Below are positions 14,869 to 22,198 of a stretch of DNA of 28,702 nt, in pieces. A program made the position numbers and the translations under genes. The notes below the pieces were generated by a model, which saw nothing but the letters and a program-made list of their open reading frames with translations, did no database searches and was not told the DNA's origin. This DNA is from GCA-002282575 sp964493995. GTDB lineage: Bacteria; Pseudomonadota; Gammaproteobacteria; Thiomicrospirales; Thiomicrospiraceae. The stretch covers positions 1-28,702 of the forward strand of contig CAZBQD010000025.1 in NCBI GenBank assembly GCA_964493995.1. Direction: 5' to 3'. Position 1 is the first letter of the stretch. Every line of letters starts with the position of its first letter.

Positions 14869-15492
14869 ATGACGGAATACATCGACTTAATTAACCAGTG
14901 GGTCATTACGCACCAAGAACACGCTTGGTGGGTCATTTTTCTCATTGCCTTTGTTGAGTCGATGGTGATTTTAGGCATTATCGTTCCCGGTTTGCCTTTC
15001 ATGCTGATGCTGGGTGGTTTGATTGCCACCAATGTGCTCGATCCCTGGTTGGTTATTTTCTGGTGTGTGGTCGGCGCGGTGGTTGGCGATGGCTTAAGCT
15101 TCTGGATTGGCAAACACTATCGCTACCACATTCTGAATATGTGGCCATTGAGCAAGCATCCCGACTGGGTGGTACATGGTGAGAATTTTTTCACCCGCTG
15201 GGGCGGCATTTCCATTTTAATTGGGCGTTTTTTTGGCCCGCTTCGTGCCACCATTCCCGTATTAGCCGGTATTTTAGGCATGACACAACGCAAGTTTACC
15301 GCTTGGAATGTGGTGTCGGCGATGATTTGGGCACCCGCTTATCTGGCGCCGGGTTTCATGCTAGGCTGGCTGGCCGATCAAAGTGAAGCCGGCGCTTGGC
15401 TGGCCTTAGCGTTGCTCGTCGGTAGCACTCTAGGCTATTGGTTGTGGAAACGCAGCCGAAAGAAAAACGTGAAAGAAGAAACACCAGCATAG
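14869..15492 (+). CDS. DedA family inner-membrane protein
   Basis: DedA proteins are inner-membrane proteins of the VTT/SNARE-associated superfamily, implicated in lipid carrier (undecaprenyl phosphate) or phospholipid flipping and in membrane homeostasis. The 207-residue product has a hydrophobic N-terminal segment (about 20-45) with the family FVESMVILGIIVPGLPFML motif. GDGLSFWIGKHYR lies in the middle, and ILIGRFFGPLRATIPVLAG (about 122-140) carries the conserved Arg and Gly/Pro residues. Several membrane spans follow, and the tail is basic (WKRSRKKNVKEE). It begins six bases after the preceding exported protein, without a good ribosome site of its own, so coupling is probable. The substrate is not known from sequence. 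Confidence 0.9.
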   Translation: MTEYIDLINQWVITHQEHAWWVIFLIAFVESMVILGIIVPGLPFMLMLGGLIATNVLDPWLVIFWCVVGAVVGDGLSFWIGKHYRYHILNMWPLSKHPDWVVHGENFFTRWGGISILIGRFFGPLRATIPVLAGILGMTQRKFTAWNVVSAMIWAPAYLAPGFMLGWLADQSEAGAWLALALLVGSTLGYWLWKRSRKKNVKEETPA

Positions 15493-15518
15493 ACCCATAA
15501 CATGGCTTTGGTTACAAT
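15490..15518 (+). promoter_or_regulatory. Putative promoter for ispB
   Basis: TAGACC (15490-15495, overlapping the stop codon of the dedA-like gene) and TACAAT (15513-15518) are 17 bases apart. Transcription would start near 15525, 30 bases before the ispB ATG. The -10 matches consensus at five of six positions. Confidence 0.5.
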
Positions 15519-15554
15519 AAAGGACTATTTTACTCACCAACGAAAGCCTGTGTT

Positions 15555-16523
15555 ATGAGCATTGACCGCATACGCGCCTGCGTTGCAGAAGATTTACAAG
15601 CAACCGATCAACTGATTCTGTCGCGACTGAGTTCGGATGTTGCCTTAATCAATCAAATTGGTCACCACATTATCCAAAGTGGCGGCAAACGTGTGCGTCC
15701 GTTAATGGTGCTTTTGGCTGCCAGAGCCTGTGGCTATCAAGGCACACACCATCACACCATGGCCGCAGTGGTTGAGTTTATTCATACTTCGACCTTACTC
15801 CATGACGATGTCGTTGATGAAGCTGACACCCGACGGGGACAAGCCACCGCCAATGCCAACTGGGGCAATGCCGCTAGCGTTTTGGTGGGCGACTTCTTAT
15901 ATTCCCGCTCTTTTCAGCTGATGGTCGAACCTCAAAACCTACGCATTTTGTCGATTATGGCGGAAACCACCAATGTCATCGCTGCCGGAGAGGTCTTGCA
16001 ATTATTGAATTGCCACGACCCGGATACCGATGCAGAACGCTACTACCAAGTTATTTATCGCAAAACGGCTAAGCTTTTCGAAGCCTCAGCACAGTTAGGT
16101 GCGGTATTGGCGCAACAAGACAGTGCGACTGAGCAAGCCCTAGCGACCTATGGCAAAGAATTAGGCAATGCCTATCAGCTGATTGATGATGTGCTCGACT
16201 ACACCGCCGATGAAAGTGAGCTAGGCAAAACACTGGGTAAAGACTTGGCAGAAGGCAAGCCAACCCTGCCATTGATTTTGGCACTAGCCCGCGCTGAACC
16301 GGCAGAGCAACAGCTGATTCGCCATGCCATTGAACAAGGTAGCGATGCGCATCTGGCGCAAATTACAGCAGTGATTCATCGCACGGGTGCTTTAGCAGAC
16401 ACCCAGCAACAAGCCTTAAACGCTGCTAACCGAGCCATAGATGCCTTGTCGGTATTAGCCGACAGCCCCTATAAAACAGCACTGATTGAACTGGCTCAAC
16501 TGGCGGTGCAACGCTCTTACTGA
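15555..16523 (+). CDS. ispB: Octaprenyl diphosphate synthase (long-chain trans-prenyltransferase)
   Basis: IspB extends farnesyl diphosphate with isopentenyl diphosphate to make the side chain of ubiquinone or menaquinone. The 322-residue product carries both aspartate-rich motifs, DDVVD (84-88) followed by EADTRRG and DDVLD (211-215) followed by YTADESELGKTLGKDLAEGKPTLPL, plus GGKRVRP (43-49). Length matches E. coli IspB (323). Product chain length (C40 versus another) cannot be read from sequence with certainty. The usual neighbours rplU/rpmA are not upstream; instead there is the dedA-like gene. It converges with the minus-strand operon ending at 16534, with ten bases between and no strong terminator. 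Confidence 0.94.
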   Translation: MSIDRIRACVAEDLQATDQLILSRLSSDVALINQIGHHIIQSGGKRVRPLMVLLAARACGYQGTHHHTMAAVVEFIHTSTLLHDDVVDEADTRRGQATANANWGNAASVLVGDFLYSRSFQLMVEPQNLRILSIMAETTNVIAAGEVLQLLNCHDPDTDAERYYQVIYRKTAKLFEASAQLGAVLAQQDSATEQALATYGKELGNAYQLIDDVLDYTADESELGKTLGKDLAEGKPTLPLILALARAEPAEQQLIRHAIEQGSDAHLAQITAVIHRTGALADTQQQALNAANRAIDALSVLADSPYKTALIELAQLAVQRSY

Positions 16524-16533
16524 TGCGCGTTCA

Positions 16534-17013
16534 TTAACGCAGACGCCTGCTGCTATCGTTGGCGGTGGTGCAAGGCAACTCTGCCATGTTCGAGGTCAAT
16601 TTGGGTGAGCAATAGATCACTTTCAGGGTTGGCGGTAGCGGCAGATGATCGGGCAAGTAAGCAACTGAACTGGGGTTGGTCTCTAAGTACTGCACCACGT
16701 AATCGAGCGCTAATTGTTTGGGCAAGCGCCGACTGCCGGTAAACACCCGCTTTGCCCAGATGGCGCGCCAGCGATTGAGCGTCATACTCAGCACTTCTTC
16801 ATAAAACTGAGCACGCAAAGGCTCTTCCTTCAGATCAATTAACTCGGGCACCTGCCCCTGAATTTGCCCTTCGGTAAACAAAAACCTCGCCTCTTCTACC
16901 TTTAAGGATTGTAAGGCGGAATCGGCATGAGTGACAATTTGCCATGAAGCCTGCACGCCGCTGGCCATCATCGCGGCGAGCCAGCAGCAAGCATAGATCA
17001 GCCGCTTCATCAT
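16534..17013 (-). CDS. Small PstS-like periplasmic protein
   Basis: The 159-residue product has a Sec signal peptide (cleavage near VQA-SW, about 22). The mature part matches the short form of the PstS-like (PBP-like) superfamily: WQIVTHADSALQSLKVEEARFLFTEG at the start, then NRWRAIWAKRVFTGSRRLPKQ near the middle, and VVQYLETNPSSVAYLP. These are the elements of one lobe of phosphate-binding proteins. No ABC transporter permease or ATPase is nearby, so transport is unlikely. It starts two bases after the stop of the outer-membrane protein and is the last gene of the operon. A role as periplasmic ligand sensor or partner for the histidine kinase is inferred from the context. The C-terminus has two cysteines, IYCSPK and ELPCTT, that may form a disulfide. 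Confidence 0.75.
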   Translation of the reverse strand: MMKRLIYACCWLAAMMASGVQASWQIVTHADSALQSLKVEEARFLFTEGQIQGQVPELIDLKEEPLRAQFYEEVLSMTLNRWRAIWAKRVFTGSRRLPKQLALDYVVQYLETNPSSVAYLPDHLPLPPTLKVIYCSPKLTSNMAELPCTTANDSSRRLR

Positions 17014-17015
17014 GC

Positions 17016-18185
17016 TTAGAACACCGTACTCATGCTGATGCTGAGCAACAGGTCATCCGTTGGCTTTGCCAAGGGGTAACTGGGTTGATAGTTGGCATAG
17101 GTCCAACCGCTGTTGGCGTCGGGGCGCGACCATTGCGCCTCAGCTTTCAGCGTCAACTGTGAGCTCAGTTCATAAGAGGTTCCCAAAGTCAGCGTGGTCA
17201 CGGCATCTCGGGCGCTGGTGAACAACTGCTCGGCAACCGGGTTCTGACTCTTGTCTAACTCGGTCTGCGTACGCGCCAGGGTAATATAAGGCATCCATTC
17301 AGCGAAGCGCCGACCATAAGTCAGGTAAGCCCCCTTTCGCGCACCAAAGTAGGCATTTATGTGACGATGCGCCAACTCAAACAACCATAAATCATCATCG
17401 ACATCGTATTTAATGCCCAAAGCCATTAAGTGATAGTCTTTACCGGCCAACGCCATACGCTCCGCCAATGCCACATCAGTTTGACCTATGACCGCTAGCG
17501 CCTGCGTCAGCATGGGATTATGCGTTGATAATCGCCCGGTTTCCATGCTGAACTTGAACAACCACTGTGGCGTCTGGCGTGACAGACTGGCATAGACCAT
17601 ACCGGTAGCATCTAACTGATTTTCGTGCCGACCCGCATCAAAAGAATAGCTGTTTTCTGCTTGCGCCAATCCAGCCACCAATTTAAGACGTTGATCGTGC
17701 TGCCGATCCAGTTCGATGGTCGCTTGAATACCATCGTAATTAAACATGCTGGTGATGCCATAAACCTCGCGTGGAGGGCGCAACCAAGGTAAGGCGTAAG
17801 CAATATGGCGATGATCTGAATAGAGAAAGTTGGGGTTTTGCGTTCGCCCCAGCGTTAAGGAAAGCCGTTCATTGACATCATAGGCTAAATTCGCCAAGGT
17901 CAAGCTAGGGCTGAAACGATTCACCGCATCACGTGCGATCACCGTTTGCGCATTCAGCCGTAACGAACGCATCGGGGAAGCTGTCCATTGCAGACCCAAT
18001 TTGCTGTCTAACCCCCAATCGACGGAATGACTGTGCCCCGCGCCGCTCGATAAATTATTGTAAACATAATCGGCATCATCATTAGAAAACCAAGCAGCAC
18101 CGACACTAGCGAATCCATGCCATTCTGCCTGAACCGTTCCACTGCTGAGAAGCCCTAACATCAATACTAAATAGCGCTTCATCAT
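17016..18185 (-). CDS. Outer-membrane beta-barrel (porin-like) protein
   Basis: The 389-residue product has a Sec signal peptide (MMKRYLVLMLGLLSSGTVQA) and then alternating hydrophobic/polar segments rich in Tyr, Trp and Gly, typical of beta strands. Examples are EWHGFASVGAAWF, LGLQWTASP, LRLNAQTVIA and LTLGTSYELSSQLTLKAEAQW. It ends in LLLSISMSTVF, with the terminal phenylalanine recognised by the Bam complex. LGRTQNPNFLYSDH resembles the porin constriction segment of some substrate-specific porins, but the substrate is unknown. Two successive ATG codons, at 18185 and 18182, overlap the histidine kinase stop, a sign of translational coupling. The longer reading frame to 18263 lies inside the kinase gene and would bury the signal peptide. 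Confidence 0.8.
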   Translation of the reverse strand: MMKRYLVLMLGLLSSGTVQAEWHGFASVGAAWFSNDDADYVYNNLSSGAGHSHSVDWGLDSKLGLQWTASPMRSLRLNAQTVIARDAVNRFSPSLTLANLAYDVNERLSLTLGRTQNPNFLYSDHRHIAYALPWLRPPREVYGITSMFNYDGIQATIELDRQHDQRLKLVAGLAQAENSYSFDAGRHENQLDATGMVYASLSRQTPQWLFKFSMETGRLSTHNPMLTQALAVIGQTDVALAERMALAGKDYHLMALGIKYDVDDDLWLFELAHRHINAYFGARKGAYLTYGRRFAEWMPYITLARTQTELDKSQNPVAEQLFTSARDAVTTLTLGTSYELSSQLTLKAEAQWSRPDANSGWTYANYQPSYPLAKPTDDLLLSISMSTVF

Positions 18186-19816
18186 GGTGTCGCCTCGCTG
18201 GCAGAATTGGGGGCTAGTGATGGGGCGGTTAGCGGTAGTTTCATGATAAAGCGTGTGCCCCACTGAGCATCGCTTTCCACCGAAATTTTACCGCCCAACA
18301 TACCGGTGATCAAATTATGTACGATATGCAAACCCAAACCACTGCCACCCTTGCCTAACCGTGTGGTGAAAAAAGGATCAAACACCTTTTTAAGGTGCTC
18401 TGGAGCAATGCCTTTACCATTGTCTTGCACCATTAACGACAGCCAATCGGCGCTGTAACTCGGTTGTGCGGTGATGACAATGGTCGGCTGGCTAGTCTGC
18501 TCATCAAACGCATGTATCAGCGCATTCGCCACTAAGTTGGTGATAACCTGCCCCAACGGGCCGGGATAACCCTGCATCACCAGCGTTGGGTCGATATCGG
18601 TGCGGATACTCACCTTGGTCGGACGCAACATAGGTTGAATGGTCATCAACACTTCATCTATCATTGCTGCTAAGTTAAAAGTACGACGTTGGTAGCTGGT
18701 TTGATCGATGGCAACCTGCTTGAAACTCTGAATTAAATCGGCCGCTTTACTCAAATTACGATGCGTGAGTCGTTGCGCTTCACCGACACTGAGCACATAG
18801 GCGTCTAAATCGGACTTGCGTAGCCCGCCTTGTTGCAGGGTTTGCACGAAGGCATTGTGTTTATCGGCCAAGGTGGTGATGACAGTAAGCGCATTGCCCA
18901 CCGGCGTGTTGAGCTCATGCGACACCCCCGCCACCAATGCGCCTAAACTAGCCAGCTTTTCCGATTGAATCAAATGTTGTTGCGCATCTTCTAAGGCGGT
19001 TAGTGTATCGCGTAGCGCTTGGGTTCTTTCCGACACGCGCTTCTCTAGCTCAGCATTTAATTGCTCGACCTTAGCCTGACTCGATTCTAAGGCTTGAATA
19101 CGCGAGGCGACGGCATCTGCCATGCTATTAAAGTGTTGGGCTAACAGGGTCAATTCGTCCTCACGCTCGACCGGCGCCCTAACGTGATAATCCCCTTCAG
19201 CCAAGGCCTGACTGGCTTTCATTAGGCGCGAAAAACGCCGATTGAGACGCACAAAAGCCGCCAACAACAGCGCCATTACGAACAGGGTCGCTAAAAAGAA
19301 AACCCATAGATTATTCTGATGAATACGTTGTACGTTCAGATCAAAGTCCAACAAAGACAGCCCATAACGCAATTCGCCCACCTGATTATTCAAAATCAAA
19401 ATGGTTTGCCGCACATGCACCAACCCCTGTGCCATTTGCTCGGTGCGAGACAGAAGCGCCGCTTGCTCATCGTAACGATCTAGACCGGCTCCGGCAATCA
19501 GCACGCCATGCTCATCGTATAAACCGATATAAACCAAACCGCCACCGTCATCGGTGAGCAGTTCATTGAAATAATCGCTTAATCCGCGAATACCGGTGAT
19601 GGTGGTGTGTGGCGTAATCGCCAAATTGAGGGTTTCGGAGGTGAGGTGAATACTGGTATTGGCGTGCTCGGTGGCCACATCTTTCAGCACGGAAGCAACG
19701 TTATGATCGACCCAAAAATAGAAGCCCAACATCACCGTGATAAAAATCAGCAATAAGCGGGCGCGTAGCGAGCGCCCCCAATGCAGCCAGACTGGCAGAT
19801 AAGCTGAACCAATCAT
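18182..19816 (-). CDS. Membrane sensor histidine kinase with HAMP domain
   Basis: The 544-residue product has one membrane span at about 18-37 and a periplasmic sensor of about 130 residues (38-168), including GLSDYFNELL and VYIGLYDEHGVLIAGAG, which look like a Cache/PAS-like strand pair. A second span follows at 170-189, then a HAMP domain (190-243) and a coiled coil (245-285). The dimerisation helix carries the phosphorylated His300 in GVSHELNTPVG. The ATPase domain shows the N box (TNLVANALIHAF, about 427-437), DNGKGI (465-470) and GGSGLGLHI (490-498). The ATG at 19816 is 23 bases after the stop of the response regulator gene, with a weak ribosome site. It overlaps the barrel protein downstream. 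The ligand is unknown; the small binding-protein-like product of the same operon is a candidate partner. Confidence 0.92.
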   Translation of the reverse strand: MIGSAYLPVWLHWGRSLRARLLLIFITVMLGFYFWVDHNVASVLKDVATEHANTSIHLTSETLNLAITPHTTITGIRGLSDYFNELLTDDGGGLVYIGLYDEHGVLIAGAGLDRYDEQAALLSRTEQMAQGLVHVRQTILILNNQVGELRYGLSLLDFDLNVQRIHQNNLWVFFLATLFVMALLLAAFVRLNRRFSRLMKASQALAEGDYHVRAPVEREDELTLLAQHFNSMADAVASRIQALESSQAKVEQLNAELEKRVSERTQALRDTLTALEDAQQHLIQSEKLASLGALVAGVSHELNTPVGNALTVITTLADKHNAFVQTLQQGGLRKSDLDAYVLSVGEAQRLTHRNLSKAADLIQSFKQVAIDQTSYQRRTFNLAAMIDEVLMTIQPMLRPTKVSIRTDIDPTLVMQGYPGPLGQVITNLVANALIHAFDEQTSQPTIVITAQPSYSADWLSLMVQDNGKGIAPEHLKKVFDPFFTTRLGKGGSGLGLHIVHNLITGMLGGKISVESDAQWGTRFIMKLPLTAPSLAPNSASEATP

Positions 19817-19839
19817 GGTTGACCAGTCAGCCTACTCAC

Positions 19840-20751
19840 TTAGCCGATGCGTTTAAAGCAAACAGCCATTAAGGAATCGAACACCTGCCAGCTCTCTGCC
19901 AACACCTGTTGCTCCAGGGCGTCGTCGTCTAACAACACCAACAAGCGATGTTGTGGCGAACTGAGCAGCAAGCAGTCGGGATGATTCGCAACGCCGGCTT
20001 GCATCGCATCGGTGACATAATCTAACAAGGGCTGATCGCTAGCGAGGGCTTTGAGACTCTCCCCCAACCAGACGTGATGAGACGGGGTAGAATACACAAC
20101 CCGAGACGAATCCGGCAACGCTGGCGACCAGAACACAGCCAGCACCGGCGACAATCCATAGATACTACTGAGTTGTTGGCAGTAAAATTGCGCGAAGGAT
20201 TCAGGAGTGTGCAAATCTAAGCAACGATCAACCGCCTTCACCGCCGAAGCGAGTTGACGTTCCATCAACGCCATATTCGCCAACTGCTGATAAGTGCGCA
20301 CCGCCGTCGTTAAACTGGTGACCAGACGCTCGCGGCTGACATCGGTTTTGACCATATAATCGTGAATATCGTAACGCGCCACCAAGGTCGCCTCGGGAGC
20401 CGTACCAGGTTGGCCAGTGCGTAAAATAATGCGCACACAGGGGTAAGCCAGCTGGTCACGAATCAAATCGATTAAGCAGAGTCCGCTGTCATCCGACTCC
20501 ATCACCACATCTAACAACACGACGGCAATATCCGACGTTTGACGCAGTAATTGCTCAGCTTCGGCCGCACTGTAAGCATGAATGAGGTTGAGCGGACGCC
20601 CGAGCAGTTCGACCCCTTCCAACGCATAGCGCGTTGCTTGGTGCACTTCGCCATCATCATCGACCACCAAAATACGCCATGGCGCCACGGCGGTGTGGTT
20701 GACACTGGCCACTTCATCGGCAAACTGCAGTAACTCATTATCGTGGGTCAT
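19840..20751 (-). CDS. Response regulator, receiver plus DUF3369 domain
   Basis: The 303-residue product has a receiver domain at about 25-145 with all key residues: the acidic pocket DDD (31-33), phosphoacceptor Asp81 in VLLDVVM, Thr112 in LRTGQPG, and Lys135 in DYMVKTD. The segments GRPLNLIHAYSAAEAEQLL and LRTGQPGTAPE are typical of regulators carrying DUF3369, a GAF-like domain, which fills residues about 150-300 here. There is no DNA-binding, GGDEF, EAL or HD-GYP domain, so the output is not direct transcription control by a known domain. The ATG at 20751 is chosen over a GTG at 20814 because it brings the domain start into the usual place, though its ribosome site is weak. It precedes the cognate kinase gene. 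Confidence 0.88.
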   Translation of the reverse strand: MTHDNELLQFADEVASVNHTAVAPWRILVVDDDGEVHQATRYALEGVELLGRPLNLIHAYSAAEAEQLLRQTSDIAVVLLDVVMESDDSGLCLIDLIRDQLAYPCVRIILRTGQPGTAPEATLVARYDIHDYMVKTDVSRERLVTSLTTAVRTYQQLANMALMERQLASAVKAVDRCLDLHTPESFAQFYCQQLSSIYGLSPVLAVFWSPALPDSSRVVYSTPSHHVWLGESLKALASDQPLLDYVTDAMQAGVANHPDCLLLSSPQHRLLVLLDDDALEQQVLAESWQVFDSLMAVCFKRIG

Positions 20752-20830
20752 GGAGATCACTTTCTCTTCAAATTGACTAGGTAAATAGGTGCCACGCTTA
20801 AGCCTACTCAGCACTAAATAATAACATTAA

Positions 20831-21424
20831 TCATTCATTTGCACTAGCGAATAAACGCTGCTCGAGCAAATCGCATAACAGATGTCCTAACAGCGTATGT
20901 GCCTCCTGAATACGCGGCGTATCGTCGCTGGGCATACGTAAGCACAAATCGGCCATATCGGCTATTTTACCGCCCGAAGCGCCCGTCATCGCCACCACCT
21001 GAATCCCCATCGCTTGCGCTACCGGTACGGCTTTTAACACGTTTGCTGAGTTACCACTGGTGGTGAGCGCAATCAACACATCGCCTGCAGTGCCCAATGC
21101 CTCAACTTGACGTGAGAATAACTGATCGAAACCAAAATCATTGCCAATGGCCGTCAGTGCCGAAGAATCGACGGTGAGCGCCAGCGCGGGTAATCCACGT
21201 CGCGTCAGTTTGAACCTCACCACCAATTCAGCCGCCAAATGCTGAGCATCGGCTGCACTACCGCCATTGCCGATAAACAAAAGCTTGTTACCGGCTCGCA
21301 GGGCGCTTTCACAAGTTTCAACCCAACGCTCAAAATCATTTAATAAGGACGCATCTTGCTGAAGGTCTTGCAACACTTGTGCTGCCGCAGCCAACTCGGC
21401 TTGCCATAACTGACGAATATTCAT
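20831..21424 (-). CDS. gmhA: Phosphoheptose isomerase GmhA-like SIS-domain protein
   Basis: GmhA converts sedoheptulose 7-phosphate to heptose 7-phosphate for the lipopolysaccharide inner core. The 197-residue product is a single SIS domain with FIGNGGSAADAQHLAAEL (about 50-67), the phosphate-binding TTSGNSANV (about 120), and QEAHTLLGHLLCDL near the C-terminus. The last carries the histidine aligned with the catalytic one of GmhA. The close paralogue DiaA (replication initiation) has similar motifs and in other gammaproteobacteria is found near yraN-dolP, from which it is missing in this window, so DiaA is the alternative call. Its ATG overlaps the stop of the preceding methyltransferase (ATGA). 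A 79-base gap separates it from the response regulator. Confidence 0.8.
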   Translation of the reverse strand: MNIRQLWQAELAAAAQVLQDLQQDASLLNDFERWVETCESALRAGNKLLFIGNGGSAADAQHLAAELVVRFKLTRRGLPALALTVDSSALTAIGNDFGFDQLFSRQVEALGTAGDVLIALTTSGNSANVLKAVPVAQAMGIQVVAMTGASGGKIADMADLCLRMPSDDTPRIQEAHTLLGHLLCDLLEQRLFASANE

Positions 21425-22047
21425 CTCTGCTCCTCATCGGGCTTAACCGCTTTAATATTGATGACGTGAGCCAAACCCTGATGATGACTGCCTTCATCCA
21501 AGCTGACCGTTTCCACAGCGCACACATCCACTTGCCAGTTGCTTAACAAGGCTTGCCAAGTGTCTAATCGATAGAGTAAGTCTAACGACTTAGGGCCACC
21601 ACTGCTAAGCGGCAGTTGCGACTCATCAAACACCTGCACCAACAGCAGCCCACCCGGCTTCAATAACGACAACAAACGCTGCCAGCTGGACACTTGCGCT
21701 GATTGGGGCAGATGAAAAAAGCTAGACACCAGCGCATCGAACTGCTGTTCGGGTAAGTCATCGCGAATCAAATCCACCTGCCGGGTTTCGACCACAACCT
21801 GAGCGCGTGCCGCCAAGGCCTGGGTTTTGCTTAATCCTACTGAAGAATAATCCCAGTTACTAACCCGATAGCCCTGCTGCGCCAACCAAACACTGTTACG
21901 CCCTTCACCATCTGCCACCGCTAACACCGCTGCCCCCTGGGGCAAGCGCGGAAACTGGCTGGCAATCCACGCATTGGGCGCTTCGCCATACATAAAACCT
22001 GACACGCTATTAAAACGCTGATCCCAAGGATTTTCCATTATACTCAT
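21421..22047 (-). CDS. Class I SAM-dependent methyltransferase, TehB-like
   Basis: The 208-residue product begins with WDQRFNSVSGFMYGEAPNAWI, the N-terminal signature of TehB/thiopurine-methyltransferase-like enzymes. The SAM-binding motif I is VLAVADGEGRNSVWLA (about 47-62), in which the usual LGCGEGRN is altered to VADGEGRN. A second acidic strand end, WDYSSVGL, follows. The substrate is not predictable; some relatives act on tellurite or other small molecules. GAGGT (22052-22056) gives a good ribosome site for the ATG at 22047; the frame further upstream is poor. A small terminator-like hairpin lies directly before that site. It overlaps gmhA by four bases and opens the operon that ends with the PstS-like gene, if transcription crosses the 79-base gap. 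Confidence 0.85.
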   Translation of the reverse strand: MSIMENPWDQRFNSVSGFMYGEAPNAWIASQFPRLPQGAAVLAVADGEGRNSVWLAQQGYRVSNWDYSSVGLSKTQALAARAQVVVETRQVDLIRDDLPEQQFDALVSSFFHLPQSAQVSSWQRLLSLLKPGGLLLVQVFDESQLPLSSGGPKSLDLLYRLDTWQALLSNWQVDVCAVETVSLDEGSHHQGLAHVINIKAVKPDEEQR

Positions 22048-22057
22048 GGTGACCTCT

Positions 22058-22078
22058 AAAAACCCCAACAGGATGGGG
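22058..22078 (-). promoter_or_regulatory. Terminator-like hairpin ahead of the methyltransferase ribosome site
   Basis: On the minus strand CCCCA (22078-22074) and TGGGG (22067-22063) pair around six bases and are followed by TTTTT. The ribosome site follows at once. The stem is only five pairs, so it may be coincidental, but the layout is that of an attenuator. Confidence 0.35.
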
Positions 22079-22157
22079 GCTAGGGGGAAGAGATGCACAA
22101 TAATTGCATGTAATCTATTGGTTAAATCCCTTCCACCAGAAATTAAATAAACTCGGA

Positions 22158-22194
22158 GTCTCTAAAAATACCACTAAGTGGGGTTTTTGGAGAC
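22158..22194 (-). terminator. Terminator of the tauE-to-mscS operon
   Basis: Arms GTCTC-T-AAAAA-TA-CCAC (22158-22174) and GTGG-GG-TTTTT-G-GAGAC (22178-22194) pair with few mismatches. On the minus strand the inner CCCCAC-TTA-GTGG stem is followed by TATTTTTA. It lies directly after the stop of the MscS-type gene at 22199. The rest of the 22079-22198 gap shows no gene. Confidence 0.75.
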
Positions 22195-22198
22195 ACCA

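Noticed and set aside
16527..16540. Small stem GCGTT-CATT-AACGC between ispB and the PstS-like gene as terminator
   Set aside because: It has only five pairs, no T-run, and overlaps a stop codon.
18186..18263. N-terminal extension of the barrel protein
   Set aside because: It lies in the kinase gene and puts 26 polar residues before the signal peptide.
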